Below, in pieces: positions 1 to 5,774 of a DNA stretch of 5,958 bases. Source of the DNA: Bordetella parapertussis (GTDB taxonomy: Bacteria > Pseudomonadota > Gammaproteobacteria > Burkholderiales > Burkholderiaceae_C); contig CAMDJU010000170.1 in NCBI GenBank assembly GCA_945900695.1, positions 1 through 5,958 on the forward strand, in the 5' to 3' direction. The notes beneath the pieces were generated by a model, which did not search any database, was not told the origin of the DNA, and worked only from the letters and a program-made list of their open reading frames with translations. The first letter of the stretch is position 1. Each line of letters starts with the position of its first letter. The position numbers were made by a program, and so were the translations under genes.

Positions 1-171
1 CAGCAAACCGGCCAGGGCTTTGAGCAGCGTGGTTTTTCCCGCACCATTCGGGCCCGCGACGCTGGTCCAACACCCGCGCGCAAACGACACATCCAAGGGG
101 TGCAGCACAGTGCGCCCACCCAAGGTCACCTGCAGGCCACGGGCTTGTAAGGCGCTGGCGGCTGGGTTCAT
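1..171 (-). CDS. btuD: Cobalamin ABC transporter ATP-binding protein BtuD, N-terminal part (runs off left edge)
   Basis: This is the 5' part of an ABC-transporter ATPase gene; 57 codons are in the window and the frame is open to the edge. The product begins MNPAASALQARGLQVTLGGR. It contains a complete Walker A motif, GPNGAGKTT, at residues 40-48, followed by LLKALAGLL. The Walker B, signature (LSGGQ) and H-loop regions lie outside the window. The ATG at 171-169 overlaps the btuC stop in an ATGA arrangement, which argues for translational coupling and for this start. By family and position it should be the cytoplasmic ATPase that drives B12 import through BtuC. From sequence alone it could belong to any FecE/BtuD-type importer of iron-siderophore, haem or cobalamin; the riboswitch-led operon with btuB makes cobalamin the best call. 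Confidence 0.9.
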   Translation of the reverse strand, partial: MNPAASALQARGLQVTLGGRTVLHPLDVSFARGCWTSVAGPNGAGKTTLLKALAGLL

Positions 172-1178
172 GGCGTGCCCCGTTGGGGTTGGCGGTGCAG
201 TCGCCACAACAAATAGCCCCCACCCAGCACCGCGGTCAAAATGCCCACGGGCAGCTCACGGGGGGCCATGATGGCGCGTGCCAGCACATCGGCCGCGCAC
301 AACAACAAACCGCCCATTACTGCCGATCGGACCAGCAAGACCCCGTGAGGCAGCGCTGCACGAGAACGCACCACATGCGGTGCCACCAAACCGACAAAGG
401 CAATCAAGCCCGCTTGCGCCACCGATGTAGCGGTGCACAGCGCCAGCACACCAATCAGCACCCAACGCAACAAACCAATCGGCAGCCCCAAGCTGCGCGC
501 CGTGTCCTCGCCCAAGCGCAGGCCATCGAGCCAGCGCGCCATGGCCAGTGCCACGGCGATTGAGGGCAGCAACACCCAGGCCATCAACACCACCGCCGGC
601 ATGCCGATCATGGCGGTGCTGCCCAGCAAAAACGATTGCATCACCGGCCAGGCTTGCGGCACCGCCACCATCAACAACGAGGTGACAGCGCCCAACACCA
701 CCCCCACCACCACGCCAGACAACAACAAACGCAAGCTGTGGTGCGCGCCACGGGCCAACAATAGGGTGAGCAGCACAGCGCCCCATGCCCCGACAAAGGC
801 ACAACCGGTCAGGCCCAAGCGCCACACCCAGGGCTGGGCCCAGGCCACACCAGGCGAAATCACCGCACCGCTCCAAGACACCACCGCCAAAGCCGCCGCC
901 ACACCCAAGCCGGCCCCCGAAGCGCTGCCCAACAGGTAAGGGTCGGCCAGCGGGTTGCGAAACAAACCTTGGGCCAAAGCCCCGGCCAAACCCAGCAAGG
1001 CACCGGCCAACCAAGCGCCCAGGGTGCGCGGCCAGCGGATGTCTTGCACGATGGGGTCGCTCCAACGCCAATCGGTGTCCAGGCCCTCACTGCCGGCCAT
1101 CAAACCCAACCAGGCGCAAACCACGGTCAACAACAGCACGGCTGTCCCCCAGCGCCAAGGGTGGGTGCGGTGGGTCAT
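168..1178 (-). CDS. btuC: Cobalamin ABC transporter permease BtuC (FecCD family)
   Basis: This encodes a 336-residue, highly hydrophobic inner-membrane permease with about ten likely membrane segments, the usual size for FecCD/BtuC proteins. Family hallmarks are visible: RWPRTLGAWLAGALLGLAGA at residues 48-67, followed by QGLFRNPLADPYLLG at 70-84. The cytoplasmic coupling-loop type sequence LRLGEDTARSLGL lies at 220-232, where BtuD docks. GLIAFVGLVAPHVVRS lies at 257-272 and ELPVGILTAVLGG at 308-320. A BtuC dimer forms the channel that receives B12 from BtuF. I chose the ATG at 1178, which overlaps the btuF stop as ATGA. An in-frame GTG at 1202 would add eight residues but is less likely. The 3' end overlaps btuD by four bases. 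Iron-siderophore or haem permeases share these motifs, so substrate assignment rests on the operon. Confidence 0.93.
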   Translation of the reverse strand: MTHRTHPWRWGTAVLLLTVVCAWLGLMAGSEGLDTDWRWSDPIVQDIRWPRTLGAWLAGALLGLAGALAQGLFRNPLADPYLLGSASGAGLGVAAALAVVSWSGAVISPGVAWAQPWVWRLGLTGCAFVGAWGAVLLTLLLARGAHHSLRLLLSGVVVGVVLGAVTSLLMVAVPQAWPVMQSFLLGSTAMIGMPAVVLMAWVLLPSIAVALAMARWLDGLRLGEDTARSLGLPIGLLRWVLIGVLALCTATSVAQAGLIAFVGLVAPHVVRSRAALPHGVLLVRSAVMGGLLLCAADVLARAIMAPRELPVGILTAVLGGGYLLWRLHRQPQRGTP

Positions 1179-2158
1179 GGTTTCCAACTTCGCTGGGCGC
1201 ACTGCGCCATCAGCAAGGCCGCTTCACCCATGCGCGGACCAGGGCGCACCAGCACATCCCCTTGCTCTGCCGTGAACTGACACACACGCCCTTGTTGGAC
1301 CGCCGCCAACTGGGACCAACCTGGACGTCGTTGCAAGGGGTCCAAGCTGGGCTGGCCCATCATGATCAAGTCGGGCTGGTTGCGCAGCACCCATTCTGGG
1401 CTGAGTTGCGGAAACGGCCCCAGGTGGGCGGGCACCACGTTGCGCAAGCCCAAAGCGGAGATCAGCTCGCCAATGAACGAAGACTCACCCGCCGCATAGC
1501 CCCCACTGCCCGCTTCAAAGTAAATGCTGGCGCCCTTGCCTTGCGGCGGCATCGCGGCACGGGCCTGGGCCAACTGGTCTTGAACCTGCTGCCAAACTTT
1601 TGCGGCCAGCTGATCGGGCTCGGGCAAACCCAAGACCACCGCCAAACGCTGCAAGCTGTGCTGCACTTGGGCTTGGGTTTGGGGCTCCAGCGCCATCACC
1701 GGTATGCCCAAAGCCACCAAGCGCGGCAGCAAACGTGCCGAGCGGCCGAGCAGCACCAAGTCGGGCCTCAAGCGCACCAAGGCCTCCAGGGACACATCAT
1801 CCATGCCGCCCAACTTGGGCAAGGCTTTCACAGCCTCTGGCCAATTGGCAAACCGGTCGGTGCCCACCAAACGGTTGCAGGCACCCAAGGCACAGATGCT
1901 CTCGGCCAGCGCGGGCATCAAGGTCACGATGCGCTGGGGCACGCGCGGCAAATTGACCACCTCACCGCGGTCATCGCGCACCAATGGGGTTGTGGCGGCA
2001 AAGGCGATGTGGCCCATCGATAGGCAACATACAAGCCCGACCACACGCGCTAAAAACTTCGGCTTGGCCTTGCCAAACAAGCCAGCCAGCATCCGCCCCA
2101 CAGGCGAGCGTGGCGCACACGGCCCACCCCCCGCAGACAGTGGCCCCTGTTCAAGCAT
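1175..2158 (-). CDS. btuF: Periplasmic cobalamin-binding protein BtuF (secreted)
   Basis: From the ATG at 2158 the product is 327 residues. It is a helical-backbone (TroA/BtuF-type, COG0614) substrate-binding protein. A Sec signal peptide is evident: basic KAKPKFLARV (residues 30-39), a hydrophobic run VVGLVCCLSMGHIAFA (39-54), and probable cleavage after AFA. The mature part has the family's opening strand PQRIVTLMPALAESICALG (74-92), then RLVGTDRFANWP (96-107) and LEALVRLRPDLVLLG (124-138). The second lobe has LSPEWVLRNQPDLIMMG (252-268). Its role is to bind B12 in the periplasm and deliver it to BtuCD. The start is uncertain. The ATG at 2158 overlaps the upstream stop by eight bases but gives a long leader before the hydrophobic core. 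An internal ATG at 2092 gives a more typical signal peptide of about 32 residues. I keep 2158 for the coupling. Confidence 0.88.
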   Translation of the reverse strand: MLEQGPLSAGGGPCAPRSPVGRMLAGLFGKAKPKFLARVVGLVCCLSMGHIAFAATTPLVRDDRGEVVNLPRVPQRIVTLMPALAESICALGACNRLVGTDRFANWPEAVKALPKLGGMDDVSLEALVRLRPDLVLLGRSARLLPRLVALGIPVMALEPQTQAQVQHSLQRLAVVLGLPEPDQLAAKVWQQVQDQLAQARAAMPPQGKGASIYFEAGSGGYAAGESSFIGELISALGLRNVVPAHLGPFPQLSPEWVLRNQPDLIMMGQPSLDPLQRRPGWSQLAAVQQGRVCQFTAEQGDVLVRPGPRMGEAALLMAQCAQRSWKP

Positions 2159-2945
2159 ATTGCGTGACCCATTGCGCGATGCGCCGGTGCAATTGCTCGA
2201 CCCCATCGGTCAATGCGGCCGGTCCAGGCTGCAAAATGTCTGCCGACTTGATTTCAAACAACTGGGCATCGCGCACCGCTGGCACATCGGCCCAACCGAC
2301 GCGGGCCGCCACCTTTTCTGGGCGAAATTTTTTGCCGCACCAAGACCCAAAAATGATGTCGGGCGAGCGCGCAACGATGTCCAATGGGTTGGCAATGATG
2401 CGGTTCTTGCCCAGACTTTGCAGGGCCAACTCAGGAAAGCAATCGTCCCCACCGGCCACGCCGACCAACTCCGAAACCCAGCGGATGGCGCTGATGGCGG
2501 GCTCGTCCCATTCTTCAAAATACACCCGTGGCCGCCTGGGAAAGGCCGCTGCTTGCGCGGCAATGGCATCCAAGCGCTCGCGCATGGCGGCAATGCGCGC
2601 CAAACCCTGCTCGACCTCGCCCACCATCGCCGCCACTTGGTAAAGCATAGAAAAAACCTCGTCCACGCTGCGCTGATTGAACACCGTGACCTGCACACCT
2701 GCGCGGATCAGGGCCGAGGCAATGTCGGCTTGCAAATCGGAAAAACCAAACACGCAATCGGGCTCCAAGGCCAAAATTTTGTCGATCTTGGCGCTCAAAA
2801 ACGCGCTCACCCGAGGCTTCTCCTGCCGCGCCCGCGCTGGGCGCACGGTGTAGCCCGAAATCCCCACAATGCGGTGCGACTGCCCAAGCAAGTACAACCA
2901 CTCGGTGGTTTCCTCGGTCAGGCAGATGATGCGTTGGGGGGTCAT
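2151..2945 (-). CDS. BtuF-like cobalamin-binding family protein without signal peptide
   Basis: This 264-residue protein has the layout of a helical-backbone substrate-binding protein: an opening strand PQRIICLTEETTEWLYLLG (residues 3-21), then RIVGISGYTVRP (25-36). Next come KIDKILALEPDCVFGFSDLQ (53-72) and a long linker helix at about 94-132. The second lobe has VYFEEWDEPAISAIRWVSEL (141-160), PDIIFGSWCGKKF (195-207) and a C-terminal helix. Unlike btuF next door, it starts directly on the first domain strand. A TAG stop at 2957-2955, four codons upstream of the ATG in the same frame, excludes a longer N-terminus with a signal peptide. Related genes are commonly annotated as cobalamin-binding or ABC substrate-binding protein. 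Here it probably acts in the cytoplasm or uses an unknown export route, perhaps binding or delivering B12. No clear Shine-Dalgarno precedes the ATG. It lies 26 bases after btuB and overlaps btuF by eight bases. Function is inferred, not shown. Confidence 0.82.
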   Translation of the reverse strand: MTPQRIICLTEETTEWLYLLGQSHRIVGISGYTVRPARARQEKPRVSAFLSAKIDKILALEPDCVFGFSDLQADIASALIRAGVQVTVFNQRSVDEVFSMLYQVAAMVGEVEQGLARIAAMRERLDAIAAQAAAFPRRPRVYFEEWDEPAISAIRWVSELVGVAGGDDCFPELALQSLGKNRIIANPLDIVARSPDIIFGSWCGKKFRPEKVAARVGWADVPAVRDAQLFEIKSADILQPGPAALTDGVEQLHRRIAQWVTQYA

Positions 2946-4620
2946 GAACTTTGACTAAAGATGAAAATCATTTAAGGTGCCCATTTAAGACTTGTAAAGT
3001 AAATCCTGCCGGGTGAAGCATAATTTTTAATTTGCTCATAGTAGTGATCGTATAAGTTATCCACCCTGAATGACCAACTCAAATTCTTATCAATTGATTT
3101 GCCAATAAACACATTTAAGAGTTGATAAGGTGACAAAGCGTTTGTATTTGCAGCCTCTTCAAACCTTTGTCCTATAGTTTGATTTTCTAATTTAAAAATC
3201 CAACTTTGTATTCGTTTGGAAACAGCTATATGAGTGGTTCGCCGAGCACGCAAGATCAAATCTTTTCCGCTGCTTTCATTGACCGGAACCAGATCATCTA
3301 GGCTTGCAGAAAAATCAAAGCCGCCCCATGAATGCTGACCTTGTATTGAAGTGCCCTTTACGTTCGCCTGGCCAACGTTGAAGTAACAAAAACCTCCAGC
3401 AGCACATGATTTCAGAGTTTGACTGGATGATAATAAATTGGTGTATTTGCTCTCATAAGTTGCGATCTTAAAAATTGTCTTTTCAAAAGCATATTTCAAT
3501 CCTACCTCCTGAGAACTACTACTTTCAGGTTTGAGAGTCTCGCTGCCATATGGGCTAAATTGTTGCTCCAAAGTTGGAGATCTAAAACCCGATGAGCTGG
3601 ATGCAGAAATAGCCCAGGGCCTGGCTAATTGATAACCGTAGCCAATGGCATTTGTATTAACCAATCCAAAATTATCGTAATAATCATTTCGGGTGTTTAA
3701 TTGAAAAGAGTGACTTCCGATGGCTTTTGAATAGCCCAAACCCAATCCATTTTGAGATCTTGACGCGGACAACTTCGGATCAAATCTAGTTGGCGTTGAC
3801 TCAAAGTCGTCGGTTCTTTTTTCAACGAGAAAGTTCAAGGTACCCATCGCACCAACCCACTTGTTATTCAGCAAAAAGGTTTTATTTGCAGTGTAATAGT
3901 CATTTGGACTGTCGCTCACTTTTCTACTGAGTCCATAAGTCACCACAGCATCTGTCGTGTAAATATCGCTCCAGACAGAGGTCAATTTGACTGATGAAGC
4001 ATCCAACTTGTTCTGGTTAAAGTAATCAATACCTCCATTCCATGGCACTGATCGAGTATTTTGAACGGTCGTTAAATATGTGTAGTCCAGTTTATGGTTT
4101 TGGTTGATGGCCAGTCCCATACGCAAAGCACTGGAGTTATTTAATGCCCCCTCCGAGGGTGTGATTTTTGCGGTCTTCAGGTCCGGCCTGGTGTTGAACC
4201 CATCGCTGCTGAATTGATACACATTTAAAGAATAATCCCATGGACCATTTTTCCCACCCAAGTAAGCCCCTGCCTGCTTGGTATTGAATGTCCCGTATCC
4301 CAAAGTGGCCGCCATTTCACTTTTTACAGTTGGTTTTCTAGTAAATACCTGCACCACACCGCCCATGGCATCTGAGCCATACAAAGCACTTTGCGGGCCT
4401 TTGACGACTTCAATTCGATCGATTAAGTTCATAGGAACCAATTCCCAGGGAGCTCCACCCCCCAAACTTTGCCCATCTTGACCATCTACCCTGACACCAT
4501 CAATCAACAAAGAGGTCATCCTAGATTCTGCGCCCCTGACAAAGACGTTACTTCCTCCACCCGACGAAGTGCCCTGAACTCCAGGAATTCGAGATAAGAC
4601 CTGACTCAAAGACGTCAGCC
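2946..4620. other. AT-rich compositional island covering the btuB plug/barrel coding region
   Basis: Hand counts of individual 60-base rows give about 33% G+C at 3001-3060, 38% at 3121-3180 and 30% at 3181-3240. Counts are about 60% at 1441-1500 and 2461-2520, and 60-62% at 4681-4800. The left boundary is sharp, just after the start of the signal-less BtuF-like gene. On the right the composition rises gradually through about 4560-4680 (53%, then 47%, then 60%). The signal peptide and TonB-box codons of btuB therefore keep the host composition while the rest does not. The likely reading is horizontal replacement of the receptor body by recombination; relaxed selection on composition is an alternative. 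Confidence 0.7.
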
Positions 4621-4816
4621 CCATCGTTTCAATGTCAGCACGGGTGATGACAGTGATATCTGGCTTGACTTCTTCAATGCCTTGTTCACTGCGCGAAGCC
4701 GTCACCACCACTTCCTTCAAAGTCCCTTGCGCCACCTGCGCAAAACCCGACAAACAAACAGCCGAAAGCCAGCCCAACGCAGCCCAGCGCAGGCGTGTGC
4801 GAAACACATTTTTCAT
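2972..4816 (-). CDS. btuB: TonB-dependent outer-membrane cobalamin receptor BtuB
   Basis: This 614-residue protein matches the usual BtuB length. It has a signal peptide (MKNVFRTRLRWAALGWLSAV onward) with likely cleavage after GFA at residue 26. A TonB box, EVVVTAS, follows at 35-41. The plug domain carries PDITVITRADIE (52-63), LSQVLSRIPGVQ (70-81), NVFVRGAESRMTSLLIDGVRV split across 90-110, and IDRIEVVKGPQSALYGSDAM (132-151) with GGVVQVFTRKP. The remainder, from about residue 165, is beta-barrel with alternating strands. It imports B12 across the outer membrane using TonB/ExbBD energy. The start is set by the signal peptide; the frame is open far upstream but that part is the riboswitch. 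The barrel portion is AT-rich, unlike its neighbours. The C-terminus ends SLKWAP rather than in a terminal aromatic residue. Residues 471 and 477 are a close Cys pair. A receptor for another ligand is possible, but the B12 riboswitch and btuFCD favour cobalamin. Confidence 0.93.
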   Translation of the reverse strand: MKNVFRTRLRWAALGWLSAVCLSGFAQVAQGTLKEVVVTASRSEQGIEEVKPDITVITRADIETMGLTSLSQVLSRIPGVQGTSSGGGSNVFVRGAESRMTSLLIDGVRVDGQDGQSLGGGAPWELVPMNLIDRIEVVKGPQSALYGSDAMGGVVQVFTRKPTVKSEMAATLGYGTFNTKQAGAYLGGKNGPWDYSLNVYQFSSDGFNTRPDLKTAKITPSEGALNNSSALRMGLAINQNHKLDYTYLTTVQNTRSVPWNGGIDYFNQNKLDASSVKLTSVWSDIYTTDAVVTYGLSRKVSDSPNDYYTANKTFLLNNKWVGAMGTLNFLVEKRTDDFESTPTRFDPKLSASRSQNGLGLGYSKAIGSHSFQLNTRNDYYDNFGLVNTNAIGYGYQLARPWAISASSSSGFRSPTLEQQFSPYGSETLKPESSSSQEVGLKYAFEKTIFKIATYESKYTNLLSSSQTLKSCAAGGFCYFNVGQANVKGTSIQGQHSWGGFDFSASLDDLVPVNESSGKDLILRARRTTHIAVSKRIQSWIFKLENQTIGQRFEEAANTNALSPYQLLNVFIGKSIDKNLSWSFRVDNLYDHYYEQIKNYASPGRIYFTSLKWAP

Positions 4817-4822
4817 GGTCAA

Positions 4823-4903
4823 AATCCAACAAGAGCCCTCACCGCCTTCCCCGACAGTGCTTGGACGTTCGGCCGTGCGACAAGCGCACGTCCACCTTGT
4901 TGG
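4823..4903 (-). promoter_or_regulatory. Riboswitch expression platform with possible ribosome-binding-site sequestering helix
   Basis: The eight bases CCAACAAG immediately after the B12 box (4903-4896) are the exact reverse complement of CTTGTTGG (4833-4826). The latter contains the only Shine-Dalgarno-like GGA, eight bases before the btuB ATG at 4816. Enclosed between them are the P13-like hairpin with its outer stem GGACGT/ACGTCC (4893-4888 with 4868-4863) and a short stem CACTG/CGGTG. No hairpin followed by a run of T is visible, so translational control is more likely than termination. The pairing is read directly from sequence; its regulatory use is inferred. Confidence 0.55.
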
Positions 4904-5132
4904 CCGGTATCCGGGCTTGCGAAAACAACCACTGTCCGCCTTCCCAGTCGCTTGTTCAAGGCGACCAGTGGCTATGTAGGACAGGGCGAAACCGCGTGAG
5001 CAGTTTGTTCGCTTGACCGTTGCGGGGGCAGCGCAGGCTGATCTTGGGCGGGCACTTGGCAAAAAATGCCAAAGCCGATTCGGACTCCTGCTTCCCGTTG
5101 AACTGCGGCATGTGAACCACACCACGAGCACC
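4870..5132 (-). promoter_or_regulatory. Cobalamin (AdoCbl) riboswitch aptamer upstream of btuB
   Basis: Read on the minus strand, the leader holds the conserved cobalamin-riboswitch blocks in order. They are GGTGCTC (5132-5126), a GGAGTCCGAATC block (5088-5077), CTGCCCCCGCAAC (5031-5019), AGCCACTGG (4973-4965), GGGAAGGCGG (4945-4936) and the B12 box CAAGCCCGGATACCGGCC (4919-4902). CTGTCC (4984-4979) pairs with GGACAG (4937-4932) as a core stem. The hairpin GTCGC/GCGAC sits between AGCCACTGG and GGGAAGG. An extra peripheral hairpin, TTGGCA-TTTTT-TGCCAA (5072-5056), is present. A 3' hairpin GTGCG-CTTGT-CGCAC (4889-4875) fits P13. Binding of cobalamin is expected to repress the whole btuB-BtuF-like-btuFCD operon. 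The class is clear from the B12 box; the exact ends are approximate. Confidence 0.93.
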
Positions 5133-5141
5133 AACAAAATG

Positions 5142-5147
5142 ATTTTA
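5142..5147 (-). promoter_or_regulatory. Candidate -10 box of the btu operon promoter
   Basis: On the minus strand TAAAAT (5 of 6 matches to TATAAT) lies 5147-5142. This would place the transcription start near 5135-5132, just where the riboswitch's first conserved bases GGTGCTC begin. No convincing -35 hexamer is seen at 16-18 bases upstream. TTAAGG at 5172-5167, 19 bases away, is weak. Support comes mainly from position relative to the aptamer. Confidence 0.4.
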
Positions 5148-5183
5148 GGGGTAAAACCGCCAGTCGCCTTAAAATGGCGGGCC

Positions 5184-5405
5184 ATGCCGTACCACCCCAT
5201 CCTCGATCATGTCGCCGAGCGCGTTGAGCGTTTGTTGCTGCGCCACGAGGAATTGCAGCGCACCAACGCCTTGCTCAGCGAGCAAGTCGAGGCTTTGACC
5301 CAAGAGCGCAACTCGCTCAAGTCGCGCCTGAGCGCGGCCCGCGCCCGTGTCGACGCCTTGCTCGAACGCCTGCCCGAAACCTTGCCCGAGAAAGACGCCC
5401 CATGA
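5184..5405 (+). CDS. Small ZapB-like coiled-coil protein (TIGR02449-type) upstream of zapA
   Basis: This 73-residue protein is almost entirely one predicted coiled coil. Leucine-rich heptads run from about residue 7 to 63 (ERVERLLLRHEELQRTNALL, then EQVEALTQERNSLKSRL), with a short proline-containing tail. Small coiled-coil proteins directly upstream of zapA are common in beta- and gammaproteobacteria. They are annotated as ZapB-like or as TIGR02449-family proteins, and are thought to help organise the Z-ring with ZapA. I chose the ATG at 5184 because the protein proper begins there. The open frame extends upstream to 5013 but crosses the divergent riboswitch leader, which is not protein-like. 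A weak purine stretch, GGCGGG, precedes the ATG. The 3' end overlaps zapA by four bases (ATGA). Function is inferred from context and coiled-coil character; I would not assign zapB as a firm symbol. Confidence 0.82.
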   Translation: MPYHPILDHVAERVERLLLRHEELQRTNALLSEQVEALTQERNSLKSRLSAARARVDALLERLPETLPEKDAP

Positions 5406-5719
5406 GCTCTCAGCAATTGGAAGTGCACATCATGGGCCAAAGCTACCTGCTCAAATGCCCCACCGGTGGCGAGGCGCAGTTTCAGACGGCGGTGCACAAA
5501 GTCGATGCGGCCATGTGCAAGATCCGCGACGCCGGCAAGATCAAGGCGCGTGAGCGCATTGCGGTGTTGGCGGCCCTGAACCTGGCGTTTGAAACCCCCG
5601 CGAAACCGGCCAGCCCCGCTGATGTGGCCTTGGATGAACAGGCTGATCCCGAAGGGAAAATGCGCCAGTTGTTGGCCCGCTTGGACCAGGTCTTGGGCGA
5701 CGACGGGCGCTTGCTCTGA
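5402..5719 (+). CDS. zapA: Cell division protein ZapA
   Basis: This 105-residue protein matches the ZapA family in length and layout. An N-terminal beta-rich part (LEVHIMGQSYLLKCPTGGEA, residues 6-25) is the typical fold opening seen as 'v.I.Gr.Y.l.cp.geE'. It is followed by a helix with VDAAMCKIRDAGKIKARERI (34-53) and VLAALNLAFE (55-64), the conserved ALN block. The C-terminal helix (MRQLLARLDQVLGD, 87-100) would form the coiled-coil dimer. ZapA binds and bundles FtsZ filaments at the division site in the cytoplasm. The ATG overlaps the stop of the ZapB-like gene, implying coupled translation. A 6S RNA gene follows about 55 bases downstream, an order also known in enterobacteria, which supports the call. 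Confidence 0.93.
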   Translation: MSSQQLEVHIMGQSYLLKCPTGGEAQFQTAVHKVDAAMCKIRDAGKIKARERIAVLAALNLAFETPAKPASPADVALDEQADPEGKMRQLLARLDQVLGDDGRLL

Positions 5720-5733
5720 CGCCGATATGACCT

Positions 5734-5755
5734 CACCCCCCAAGCGCTGGGGGTG
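5734..5755 (+). terminator. GC-rich hairpin after zapA (possible terminator, no T tract)
   Basis: CACCCCC (5734-5740) and GGGGGTG (5749-5755) form a perfect seven-pair stem with an eight-base loop, 15 bases after the zapA stop. No run of T follows, so it is not a standard intrinsic terminator. It may limit read-through into the 6S RNA gene or protect the zapA mRNA end. It also lies where the -35 region of the 6S promoter would be. Confidence 0.35.
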
Positions 5756-5762
5756 GCAGACC

Positions 5763-5768
5763 TACAAT
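5763..5768 (+). promoter_or_regulatory. -10 box of the 6S RNA promoter
   Basis: TACAAT matches the sigma-70 -10 consensus at 5 of 6 positions. It lies so that a start seven bases after its last base falls on G5775, exactly the first base of the 6S RNA terminal stem. No good -35 hexamer is visible at 5740-5746, where a GC-rich hairpin sits. Confidence 0.6.
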
Positions 5769-5774
5769 GCATGC

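Noticed and set aside
1179..1202. GTG start for btuC at 1202
   Set aside because: The ATG at 1178 forms an ATGA overlap with the btuF stop and gives a normal BtuC length.
785..2954. Long open frames on the plus strand (785-2023 and 1704-2954)
   Set aside because: They are antisense shadows of the high-G+C btuF, btuC and BtuF-like genes. Their translations are rich in His, Gln, Pro and Arg with no recognisable domain.
2952..2974. Fur-box-like AT-rich palindrome (ATGAAAATCAT) between btuB and the BtuF-like gene
   Set aside because: The inverted repeat is only four bases per arm, lies inside an AT-rich operon-internal gap and has no promoter nearby.
5013..5183. N-terminal extension of the ZapB-like protein from 5013
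   Set aside because: It reads through the opposite-strand riboswitch and lacks coiled-coil character. The family-like sequence starts at 5184.
4817..5200. N-terminal extension of btuB by 128 residues
   Set aside because: This stretch is the cobalamin riboswitch leader. A proper signal peptide begins at the ATG at 4816.
5207..5743. Minus-strand open frame opposite zapBA
   Set aside because: It is a shadow of the two coiled-coil genes on the plus strand and shows no domain or translation signal.
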